In this document: piece after piece, positions 26,681 through 37,094 of the stretch | Position numbering within the stretch: the first letter of the stretch is position 1 | Layout: the number at the start of each line of letters is the position of its first letter | NCBI GenBank assembly: GCA_016748015.1 | Contig: JAAOMT010000502.1 | Coordinates: forward strand, 314,519-378,518 | Length of the DNA stretch: 64,000 bases | Reading direction: 5' to 3' | DNA from: Geosiphon pyriformis | Lineage: Eukaryota > Glomeromycota > Glomeromycetes > Archaeosporales > Geosiphonaceae | The notes under the pieces: model-generated | Seen by the model: only the letters and a program-made list of their open reading frames with translations | Told to the model about the DNA's origin: nothing | The model's database searches: none | Position numbers and translations under genes: made by a program

Positions 26681-27199
26681 CTTTTTGGAAAATTTGAGAT
26701 AGGAGAGAAAGAAGTTTTATATTTATATATATATATAAAATCATTTAAAAAATCAATACAAAGAATATAAATATTTAAATCAATTATCATTTTTTTAAAA
26801 AATACTTATTTTACATAAAATATTAATTGAAAATAAAATATTCAAATATTAACTTTATAATATATTGCTAATTATTGATCAATTTAAAAAAATAAAAAAA
26901 TAGTTAATTATAAAGGCAAATTGTTTTTAAATAAAAAATTAATGTCTTTTTTCAAAAAAGTGACTTGCGCTAAATAATTTTTCAATTCATGAAAATGTGA
27001 TCCAGAAAAAATAGTGACTTTCAATTGATCATAAAACTTATTTAATTTTTAGCATTGTGTTCCTAATATGCATATAAATAAAAATGCTTATTTGTTTGAT
27101 AATCACCGTTTTACTGTATCACTCAAATTTGGGAACTATTTTCGTAAATATATTGCTGAAATTATGAAGTCTATTCCTACTAAAACGAAAATCTATTTA

Positions 27200-27795
27200 T
27201 AAAATATTCTATGAAAAGGTTCAATCAAAAAGGTATTTAATTAAGGAATCAAAAATATGGTTGCAAAGAAACATTGTTTAAAACAAGTATATTCACATAA
27301 CAATAATAGACTCATACTATTTGATCACGTGAATATTAAAGCATCTTTAAAGTGATACCTCATTGCCTTTAATTTTTGAAATTAGTACTCAAAGATATTT
27401 CAATATAAGTTTGCATAAGATTTTACTTAAAATTTGAATGTTCATTAAGAAGTACGAGAGCATGCTTCTCCAAGTTTGTTAACAAAAGCATCCTTGAAAA
27501 ACAAATAATATTTCATTTAGCTACATTTTATCTTCTGAAATTAAAATATCAAACCACTAAAGCTAAATTTTAATTTTTTTTCGTTATCCGAAACAAAATG
27601 AATGAGTTTTATTTTACAGTAGCCTAAAGATTTAATTTTATAAATGAAAGAATCGAATAATTAATCGGACTTCATCTATAAAAAAATGGTATTAAAAAGA
27701 AAAATTATAAGTTAAAATGGATTCACGTTTGATTAGTGCGTTCGTATTCATCTGGATGTTGATTTTTCAACGAGTTAATACAGCTGTGACTGTCG
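27200..27795 (-). pseudogene. degraded duplicate of the glucanase-like gene's last exon and 3' flank
   Basis: The segment matches 34.6-35.23 kb with many substitutions and small indels. Shared blocks include TCTGGATGTTGATTTTTCAA/CTGGATGTTGATTTTTCAAC near the coding end, the GTTATC..AACAAAATGAA block, and the TTTACAGT..CCTAAAGATTTAATTTTA block. In the gene's direction the coding part reads SLKNQHPDEYERTNQT then stop, against SLKNQHPGEYEDAGKTWKPA in the intact copy. Nothing upstream of this tail matches the glucanase, so only the 3' end was duplicated or survives. Confidence 0.7.
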
Positions 27796-27839
27796 GTGTG
27801 AGAAACTCTTAGTAAAAAATAAGGCAGAGCAATAAGGAA

Positions 27840-28532
27840 TCAAAAGTTTAATACCTCGTATAATAGCTCTTGTTGTAGACCCTTGATAAGTGAGTCGAGA
27901 TCAAATTAGATATTCTCATTGTCTTTGATTTCATCCGCAATTTTTGTCTGTTTTATCTCTGAAAGAATGTTTCGCTCAGTTTGATCGTAGTTTTCATTAG
28001 AAATAAAAGGACAAAATAATTATAGTTAAAAAAATATGCATTTGTTCTTCCTTAAAATCACTTGTGAATCATCTTTTCCCTAATGGGTTGCTCTGAGCTT
28101 CATTAAAGTATAAGAGCGCGTCCAAAGTGTAAGTGAAAGCTTTGCATAAACCATAAATTTAATAAGTTCTAAATGATCTCACCTTTTGGATAATCATCTC
28201 CTAGCTTCGGATTTTCAGGAAATTTTGACCCTAATTTTTGAATATTATACTTCCCAACAGATCGAGACTACCAGTAATATGTATGTTTTCAACCGACAAC
28301 TGATTTTATATAAGCAGAGCAATCAAATAACATCTAAGGTTTGACTCACTTCTTTTTGCTCACGCACAATTTCATCCTAATAGAACTTTAACTTTTGATT
28401 TAAACATTCAGACTCTACCTATATAATGACGATCTTGCAAATCATAGCAAGTCGCCCGACATGATAACCGACCAGGAGCCAACCATTATTACTCGGGTCG
28501 ATATGACAACCGAATACCCCTGATCTAACCAT
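27840..28532 (-). pseudogene. decayed minus-strand ORF of unknown family
   Basis: From an ATG at 28532 one frame runs with protein-like wording (GCHIDPSNNGWLLVGYHV; ESECLNQKLKFY; DEIVREQKEVSQTLDVI) but is broken by in-frame stops after each block. Further along the minus strand other frames contain SVGKYNIQKLGSKFPENP, TLDALLYFNEAQSNPLGKR and SNENYDQTERNILSEIKQ, the last followed by a single stop and then FDLDSLIKGLQQELLYEVL. Some breaks could be introns (a GGTAG acceptor near 28264, an AAAG|GTGAGA donor near 28185), but the stops inside continuous blocks argue for a pseudogene. Local GC is clearly higher than the flanks. I do not recognise the family. Confidence 0.5.
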
Positions 28533-28752
28533 AACCGTTCAGAGTCCCTTTCGCTATATTTGATTTGCGATTATAAATAGAAAAATAAAACTTTCCGGAG
28601 TAACCTGAGTAAATGTTAGAAAAATAAGAAAGTTTTTACCCAATGATCAGGAGTCTTCTTTTCACATGATATAGATGTGCACACGCTTTTGTTACACAAA
28701 GATTTTTTTGATACATATCATGAGCCATGTATTCATAACAAAATTTTCAAAC

Positions 28753-31385
28753 ATGAACATGTCTGTTCTCAAGGCTTTTTACCATGACATCGCGATCAAG
28801 AACTGGACCTGTGATAATATGATAGAACATTATCGTACGAAATCGGAACACAAAGATAGGGTAAGAATTCTAGACCGCATAAGAAAAGATCTTCAGGAAG
28901 TAGCGAACTCCGACTCTGAATGTGATATTGTGCGCAAGGGAAAAGCTCAAGATATCCTTGACGACTGGAAGGTATGTTTATTAGGGATATAAGGGTTTGA
29001 ATAGTTAAGAACTGCTCATTTGATGTCTGAATGAGTTAAGAACTTAGTCCAACAGTAATGAACTGCTAGTTCGACGCTTAGCGCAAGCTGGGACTGCTAG
29101 TCTCCAGTGATGAACTGCTAGTTCGACGCTTAGTGCAAGCTGGGACTGCTAGTCTGAAGGATAGTTCCTAGTTCAATGCTATATAGTTATTGAAAACAAT
29201 TATTGAAAATGTTTCTTTTAAATATTAATATATTAATTATGTATTCATTTTCTGAGAATTGGACCACACAAAAAAACATGAAGCGTTCCAGTGATATGAA
29301 AATCGGGCGTCTGCAGGTGGGTTTTAGTGTAAAAATTTTATAAGACAAAAGAAGGATTATAAATAGTGTTTTTATTAGATTAAGAAGATGAAAAATTTTG
29401 CAACTGCAACTGGACGCGCGACCCAGATCGTTGATGGCAATATAGTATTTGAAAACTGTCGTCAAGATGTTAATGATGAAGAAGAAATGATGAATACTGA
29501 AGGAGCTTCGATTCTATCAAAAAAGGCGAGATTATTGCAACGCATCTTAAGAGTGAAAAATCTGAACTCATTGTTTGTCATTTGTTCTTTATTACTAGAA
29601 TAATGATGAAAATCAGGCACAAACAAAACAAAAAATAAACGAATTTTTTCCCTTGTGTGATAACGCTTCTCACCCCTTTCAACATGAAGAAGCTCATGAA
29701 AACGTGAATAATGGATATGATAATGAGGAACTTGTCATTACCTCAGAGTTACAATGTTATAAGGATAATTTTTCCAAAGAAGATAGTCTTTTACAAGAAA
29801 ATCCTTATGCTATTGTTGATTGTAAATTAATTATTAATAGCATATGTATCCGGTCAACAATAGAGAAATGGCGCGAATCATCAAAATACATTGAAGAAAT
29901 ACACAAGCAAGAGTATGTATATCTGTTGATATTGCTCTCATTGATATGTGTATATATATTTTAAATACTGAAAACTTTGCAGTTTAATGCGCTACAATAT
30001 TCTAGACACGACTAGTTTATCTGCAACAGAAGCACGAAAACTTTTTAAGGAGCATTGGAATGATGTTATTAAAACAATAGAAGAATTTTTGTCATCTAGT
30101 TCTAATGTAACATCATTAGCTTCAAATTCTGCTCCCATTTCATCTTTAGCTGATCAAGACACAGAACAAGATGGACGGGCAGAAGATGTAAAACAATATC
30201 TAAAAAATGTATTGAAAAATGTAGTAAGTAAATCTTATTTTAAGATTAGATTTTGATTTGTTGGTAATTACCTATGTTTACATTTATTTTATTAGAACAG
30301 TGCGAAAAAGTTAGGTGATGCAATCAAAACAGAGCGTGAAAGATTACGGACAAATGGGAATACAAAATGGAAGAAACGGGTTTTAGAATTAATGAAAATA
30401 TTGTTAGCATTCTGTGCACTTTCTTATATTATAATTTTGATTTAGTACTAATATTGAATCTCTTTTACTATAGTCGAAAACAATTTCAAAATGACAGAAA
30501 CTGCCTTAAAGAACATCAATCAGAAGGCAATTATATAATTAAGTTTATTTCCCACATCTTTACCATGTTATTTGAAGATAAATTGTCTTTGAACTGTAGA
30601 TGGTAAGTTAGAATGTATTAAATTATGCTTGTTATTTTGTTAGTTATCATTGCTAATTTGTTATTTAATAGGGGTGAATCAACTTTACAATGTTCTGCTA
30701 TTCTGCTTAATCAGTCATTAAGAGATGATTACCGACGACGCTCCGGCAATAAAATTGACTCAATCATTTCAATGGTGGACCTGGACTTGGAGGTCTCAAT
30801 CGTGGAAGTTTCGGGATCTCCATCATATCTTGATCATACTCACTATGTTGAGGATAAGAATAAAACTGCAAAGATGCTTAAGATTATCCTGAACTACATT
30901 AAAATTAATTATTCAGGTGATTTCGAAGAGTTTAGGAGGATAAAAATATATGGTGTTCAAATATATGGTAAGTTTTATGAATTGAATAAATGTTTTTATA
31001 AAAAGTATATATTAATTTTTTCGTTTCAAAAATCCATATAGATCATAACTTTCACATTTATAGCATGTGTATGCCCTTCGCTGGCATCTATTACTTTAAA
31101 CTGGAAAAAAAATTCTCTTATCCAAAAATACCATTTTTGCTCTTCAAGAAGTTGCCAAAGTTCGCTTCAAACTTGTGGATAATGCGAGTAAGTATTATAT
31201 TAAAATATTGGCATACATTTAATGATACTAATGTAACTAAAAATTCTTAAAATTAGGATATGATTATTTCGAGTACTGAAAGTATACTGATTTATGTCAC
31301 AAATACTATTTCCGAATCGAGTGATGATGATTCTAAGCTTGATGAAGTAAAAATCTCGCCCAAGAAAAAAAAATCAATAGGATGA
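28753..31385 (+). CDS. nine-exon protein with possible PD-(D/E)XK-like domain
   Basis: Predicted exons: 28753-28971, 29379-29552, 29599-29912, 29983-30223, 30296-30402, 30474-30602, 30672-30967, 31042-31187, 31257-31385; 584 residues. Every junction keeps one frame, the main support for the model. Most donors are GTAAGT or GTATGT; GTGAAA (exon 2) and GTTAGC (exon 5) are weak. The N-terminal half is charged and probably helical. Residues about 400-540 hold the conserved-looking part: an Arg/Gly-rich RRRSGNKID motif, a beta-strand pair ending VEVSGSPS, then HTHYVEDKNKTAKMLK, and later GVQIYDHNFHIYSM. An Asp (about 424) followed by Glu-x-Ser (about 440-442) is arranged like the core of PD-(D/E)XK nucleases, with Ser in place of the usual Lys. 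The C terminus is acidic then Lys-rich. Such proteins are, to my knowledge, common but uncharacterised in Rhizophagus. In-frame ATGs lie at 28675, 28753 and 28759. Confidence 0.65.
29059..29162 (+). repeat. 52-bp tandem repeat in the first intron of the nine-exon gene
   Basis: Two almost identical copies begin at 29059 and 29111 (shared core GAACTGCTAGTTCGACGCTT, then a shared GCAAGCTGGGACTGCTAG block). Degenerate partial copies flank them on both sides from about 29008 to 29180. Each unit contains repeated CTAGT words. The sequence is richer in GC than the surrounding intron. Confidence 0.8.
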
Positions 31386-31670
31386 AAATAAGCGAGTCAA
31401 AATTAGTGAACTTATTAAAAAATTATTGCATTTATCAGTATATTTTTATGATCAGACTGCTACAATTTTGCATAAAAATTGGGCTTATTATATATAGCGT
31501 GATGGGGTATGCAACTGTGTATAGGAAAAATAAAATTTAATATGCTATTAATTAGTCGAATTCATGTTATTAAATCCTGCCTTTGGTGATCAGACATTAA
31601 CGAAATCGATAGTGCGCCCAGCATAGCATAATGTTCGATGCCTAAAGGGAAGAATGACAATAACATTAAA

Positions 31671-31976
31671 TTAGTGAGTAAAAAATGCGACAGCCTTTCT
31701 GTAAATTTCTGTCTGCATAATATCTTCTGACACATGCACCCAATCGTCTTTTCTAATCTTCTAGCTTTAGCTTTCTTTGAGAGGTATTTAATTCATCTTT
31801 CTTTGAGCAAAGATCATCCATAAATTTGCAGAGGCAGAGTCTATTTTGCCTACACCTCTTGTTGAAGACCATATAAATGGAGTACAAATGCTAGGATTTA
31901 TGGAGACTGAATGAACAGAGTCATTCACGAGATTTTTGCAAAGCTGTTTTTGCGTCTCGAATTCCCAGGCAAACTT
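31671..31976 (-). pseudogene. stop-broken coding remnant
   Basis: A single minus-strand frame of about 100 codons contains protein-like blocks (WEFETQKQLCKNLVNDS; STRGVGKIDSASANLWMIF; DDWVHVSEDIMQTEIYRK) interrupted by three stop codons between the second and third blocks. It lies downstream, in the minus direction, of the frameshifted remnant at 32264-32866 and may be part of the same dead gene. No family recognised. Confidence 0.45.
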
Positions 31977-32263
31977 TCATTCATTAATTTTCAGATATTA
32001 AGTGAGCTTGCCATCTTGTATGGATTGGGCCACTTGTTGTTTTCGCGTTTTTCCGAAGTGGAGAGGCCATAGTACATGTTAATCCCGAGAATAAAGATAC
32101 AAAGCAATTTAAAAAGAAACAAAAAAATTTATTATCTTTATCTTGTGTCGCTGTGGATATGCATATATTGCTGGAGTGCGAAGGTAAAATACATAGAAGC
32201 GAATTATTATGATGTGATGCAGTGCCTTACGAGATTGAAAAGATGATGTGTTGATGCACCTTG

Positions 32264-32866
32264 TTATTGCTTTGTATTATGTTTAATAACTTCCTTTCGC
32301 ACAACCAATACTTTATCAATCGTTTTGTCTGTGATTTTAGCAGGATCGAACCTAAACAACTTCTTAAAAGCATGCCAAGACGAACGATGACTCTGCAGAA
32401 TTTTCTTTCACCCCAGATAGCTGAAACATCATTAAAAAGATGTTTTTGTTTAAATGTCATAGGTTTTAAACATCCTTTTTCTGTGATATCATCTTGTTTC
32501 ATAATGATGCGACGCCTTTCGTTCCATCTCATCCTAATATCAAAGGCAAATATCCCTAAGCCCATCCATCGCTTCATTAGCTGCTTCTGAGGATCGTTAG
32601 GATACATCTTGACAAATAACGCGCAGTTAAGACTTATAACGTTTTCCATGGGCTGCTGTTGCCTTTCCCTTATGCTTTTTTGTTCCTGCATTCTCTGCAG
32701 TAGTGAAAAGCTATCCTTCCTTGCATGCGAGATAAAGACTGTGTTGGAAAAAAGAATATCCTAAGAGTTTGTGCCTGTCAGAGGTCCCATCGTCGAAAAG
32801 AACCACGAGTTCTGCAGAATGAAGGGAGAAGATATATTGAAACTCGGAAGAGTCTTCAGGAACGAA
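32264..32866 (-). pseudogene. frameshifted coding remnant of unknown family
   Basis: Three successive minus-strand frames read like one protein. The first (32866 to about 32705) contains AELVVLFDDGTSDRHKLLGY and FFQHSLYLACKEG. The second (about 32700-32400) contains MQEQKSIRERQQQPMENV, LFVKMYPNDPQKQLMKRW and IMKQDDITEKGCLKP. The third (about 32400-32264) contains ILQSHRSSWHAFKKLFRF and IDKVLVVRKEVIKHNTKQ. The second break falls in an A run after WGERK, where one missing base would join the frames; a stop then follows NTKQ. The reverse strand also has an ORF here (32261-32590), which I judge to be the shadow. A degraded gene or transposon protein is likely. Confidence 0.45.
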
Positions 32867-32869
32867 TTA

Positions 32870-35159
32870 ACAATTTTTTTCTCATGACACGTATTTTTAT
32901 AGGGGGAACGCGTAAAAATATACCCTTCTTGGAGAAGGATATTTTATCCTAAAAGTTGGTTCTTGTGAATGTGTATAAACACAGATCTGAACGTTCGCGA
33001 ATTTTAACCAAAAGTAATAATTTGTCTTATTTCTACTCGAGAATGTTTAAAAGCAGTAGAAATTCAAAAAAAAATCAAAATCGGCGATAACATTAATGTT
33101 AAGTGTTGACACTGTTCGTAAAGCACTCTAGCAAAATGGTTTATAACCATATATTAGTCACCGCAAAATATGTAGTTGAAATTTAGATACCTTTTTAGTG
33201 ATGAAAAAAATTTCAAAATTATATTCTCTATTTAAAAATATCGGTATTTCCTTATTGAAGTGCAAACTCCATCGAATTTCAACAACTTAACAGTAATGCT
33301 CTGAGATAATTATAGATTCCCCATAAAAAGATTTACTGTTAGGATAGTAGAAAAAATTGAAGAAAAAGCTATAAATATTTCTAATAAAAATAAAAAATCC
33401 AAAGTTACTTTATTGATTTTTTAGTGACTCTCACACTACTAAAAAACTTGGATGCTGTTCAGCAAATAAAATTATTTTAATTGATAATGTCCAAGCTCAT
33501 CACTCGTCGATGTATATATTAGGGAGAAACCAACTAGTTTACCTATAATTGTGGACAATCTATGCTAGCAAATTGTTAATTAATTTAAAGAAGTTTCTTT
33601 GGAAATTCTTTTCAAATTCTCCAGAATCTTTTGGATGTCGACAATTTTTAAAAATATTTAATGCTTTAACTTTATTCCATTCAACTTGTAGATAGCGTTA
33701 GGAAGCAAAATTCTTGTTTCCATAACACTCCAAACCGTATTTCAAGGGCCGTAAGCGGGGTATTATATAGTATTTTTACCCATGCAACAATCAATTTTTC
33801 CCAAAATAGTAAATGAGATTTAATTTGATGTCATTATAAACCATAATTTATAACTCCAAGTAACACTTGTTCATTATCCCGCATTTGATTTGATCATTTT
33901 GACACTAGCTTCATTTGTGCTTGTTTGTCTAATTGTGGATTCTAGAATATAAAGGATTTCCTCTTTTGGGCTTTTATATCTTAATGTATCACAATATCAA
34001 ATTTCCCAAAATGAAAAATTCGGCTACATTTCTTAATTTATTAATAGAGCTAGCCTTCTACTATAAATAACATCCATAACAAATTCAATAGAAGTTTATC
34101 TCCTGATTTTTGTAGCAGATTATCTTTTCAATTATCTTTAATCTATTGAAAAACTTTAGCAGGCCTGTGAAATATTTAACATTGGTAGTACTCATTAGCT
34201 CCTGTTGTTAACAAGTTTTGAATTGTATTTGAAAATAAACTTTCGAGACTAGCAGATAGAACAGTGTCTTGCAAAGGTGTAATTATGAAAATAATAAAGA
34301 ATAAATTACTCTATAAATACAAATAAATTAAAATTTAATACCAGAAAGTTTAAAACTGTGATAACCTATTTTTAATTTTCAAATATTAGATCCTCAAAAT
34401 AAAACTTGTTCATTAAAGAAATTTTTAACACAAGATAGATTACTAAATAGGATTATCTGTCCAGCTTTAGAAAAACATTGAAAAGACTAAGAGTAATTAC
34501 AACAAAGTGTAGTCTGAGATTAACTCTTTGAACAAATAAATAAAAGTTCTCTAAATAAAAACTTCATATTTTTCTGAGCTTTGCCTTTATCGAAATAATG
34601 AAAGTTATCGAAATCAAAAAGATATTTGGTCAAGTAATCGAAAACATGATTGCAAACAGTGATTTCTTAATCCAATTTTAGTCTTGAACCACTAACTAAT
34701 TTAACATTTTGGGTCATTATCAAAAGCTAAATGAATCTGAGAAGATTTTAAAAAATCAATATACTCACATGATTTATACGCCCTTTTCTTATTTGAGTGA
34801 ATTTTTTTTGATTCTTTGGATTTTCAAAATTGACATTCAAGTCTACAACTCAATCGCAAGGATATATTTTTTAAAAAGAGCATTTTTTATTTCTTAAATA
34901 CCTAAATAAAATTGTATTTAACTAGATTTTATCTTCTTGAAAATTAAAATATTAATATATCGAAATCCTTGGAACCGCAAATCACTTAAAATACTTTCAA
35001 AACTAGTTTAAGTTTTTCTCGTTATCTGTAACAAAATGAAATAATTTTATTTTACAGTCGCCTAAAGATTTAATTTTACAAATGAAAGAATCGAATCATA
35101 ATTCGGGCTTCATTTACAAAAAAAATGGTATAAAAAGAAAAATACAAGTTAAAAATAGA
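32870..35159. other. intergenic DNA, including the parental 3' flank of the glucanase-like gene
   Basis: No gene is supported. The part from about 34595 to 35159 is the downstream flank of the glucanase-like gene and is duplicated, with divergence, at 27.2-27.7 kb. The remainder is AT-rich with only short, low-complexity open stretches. Confidence 0.5.
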
Positions 35160-37094
35160 TTAAGCTGGTTTCCACGTTTTTCCAGCATCCTCGTATTCAC
35201 CTGGATGTTGATTTTTCAACGAGTTACATGAGTTCACACGGCTATCGAGATTTTTAGGAATCCATCCATTATTCTGAAATAAAAGAAATTATAAGTGATT
35301 CATTCAACTTGAATAAAAAGGGTAGAAAGGCTCATCTTAAATTAACATACCACCCCAAACTGATAATCCCATTTTGGATTAACATTTTTTTCAGTTTTCC
35401 ATGTCCAAAAGAACCATCCACCTCCAGCTTCAAATGCCTCTATTTGTAGTTCACTCAATGCTAATTGATAATCCTTTTTCTCTTTCGACCATGACTGCCA
35501 ATTATTTTGATCCTCACAAGGCCTATTTTTCCATCCAGAGTTTTTATATATAAGACTCTCGGATCCAACACCATTTATGTATTTCCCACAATCATCTGTA
35601 GTCGCAGCCCATGCACTAACAATACTAGGAGCATAGTTATTACTTTTAGCTAATTCGGGTTTCCATTTCACACAAGGGTAGGCGAGTAATTCATATTCAT
35701 TATTTTTGTATAAGTCTTTATCAAATACTAAAAAATTCTGAACACCTGTTGAAAGGGTAAATAGTTTTGTTAATTTTATCAGAATTGAAAATTTTAATAC
35801 ATCCTTAATGTTTTGGCTTACCTATAATTTTTTTATCAAGAGTCGCCAACATATTAATGTCCGACCAAATCTTAAGTCCGATTTTTCCTTCGCCAAAAAC
35901 AACATAAGGTTTTTGATTGCTACTATTATAAGCATCTTGCATTACATCATAGACTTGTCTGTAAAATTCGGTTAAATTTCCGACTATACTTCGAGCATCT
36001 GGATTGTCAGCTGGGCTAAATAACGGAGTTACATGACTGTAACTTTCATCCTTGAAAAAATTTGCGAGAGCTCTCATCATATTTAAAGTTCTAAGGGTAC
36101 TGTTGTTAGACTCCAAATGAATCAGCTGGCCTTAAAATCATTAAATAAAAAGTTAGGAAGACATTTGCTACGTTTTCTTTATGGATAAAAATCGGGAGAA
36201 ATACATGCCTTTTTCATCGCCACCCGGTACAACATGCAAATCAATATATACCCTAAGACCATATTTCCTTGCCCAATTTATCCCTCTTAATAAGAATTGC
36301 CAGCTCACAAGTGGTACATACGGTTCGTCTAATTTTTTTAATGTTTCAATAGCCCAGAATCCAATCGGAATTCGTACATGATTCAAACCAAAATTTCTCA
36401 TCTGTTCAAAATCTGTTTCATTGATAAATTCATTGTAATGTTTAATTAATCTCTCTTTGGCTTCTCCAGGCTGCATTAACTTCACCAGGTCCTTTTCATT
36501 TTTCATTTTTTCGTTAAAAAAGGATGGCGTAATAAATGGTTCAAGCACTAACCAACCACCCAAATTGACTCCTCGTATTGGAGGATTCGAACCTCCATAA
36601 GAAAATGGTTGGTTCAAAGGTGGAGTTCTATCATTTGGTCTTTTTGAATCATCAAAGGTGCTTTTTTCTATTATCATAAATGAAGGATCGAGAGCTGGAA
36701 GAATCGGTACACCAAGTTTATCATAAACCACATTCGTTGGATAATTGAAGTTGAAGTTGGTTATTTTGGTTGGCTGAGTTGTTGATTTTGAAGGTTCTTG
36801 AGTTGATGAGTACTTTTTTCTAGGTCGAATTACCAAAAATAAAATGCCACCAATTATCACAAATAACGTGACAATAAATCCTAATATCAATTTTGACCGA
36901 TTTCGTTTTAGTACATTTGTAGACTTTTCAGAAGGTTCTCTTGAAATGATTGAGATATCTCCCAGCTTTTGTAATAAAGAAGAAGGAATTAAATATGGTG
37001 AGTCTTCTTGAATTTTCACAAGCTGTTCTGTACTCAGTTCAGCAGCAAAGTCGCCGCCATGAATTTCTTCTGTTATTGCATACGGATGTTCCAT
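35160..37094 (-). CDS. membrane-anchored GH5-family exo-beta-1,3-glucanase-like protein lacking catalytic residues
   Basis: Minus-strand exons 37094-36209, 36130-35822, 35745-35351 and 35273-35160 encode 567 residues. A cytoplasmic N terminus (1-67) leads into one membrane span (about 69-89), a Ser/Thr-rich stalk, then a GH5_9-like domain from about 173 (RGVNLGGWLVLEPFITP). Kept landmarks: HVRIP (about 239-243), DLH (285-287), GGWFFWTWKTE and the disulphide-type C-terminal region. Lost landmarks: the acid/base Asn-Glu-Pro is replaced by DNP (about 337-339), the nucleophile Gly-Glu-Trp by Ser-Ala-Trp (442-444), and the substrate-binding His-x-Tyr region by VQNFLVF. Family enzymes trim cell-wall beta-1,3-glucan; this one is predicted inactive and may bind glucan instead. 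The first intron appears to start with GC, since the only frame-keeping junction is AAAG|GCATGT. The frame is otherwise intact, arguing against a simple pseudogene. Confidence 0.78.

Noticed and set aside
32261-32590. 109-codon plus-strand ORF
   Set aside because: The minus strand reads more like protein over a longer, though broken, stretch; the plus frame has no domain. I am not fully certain.
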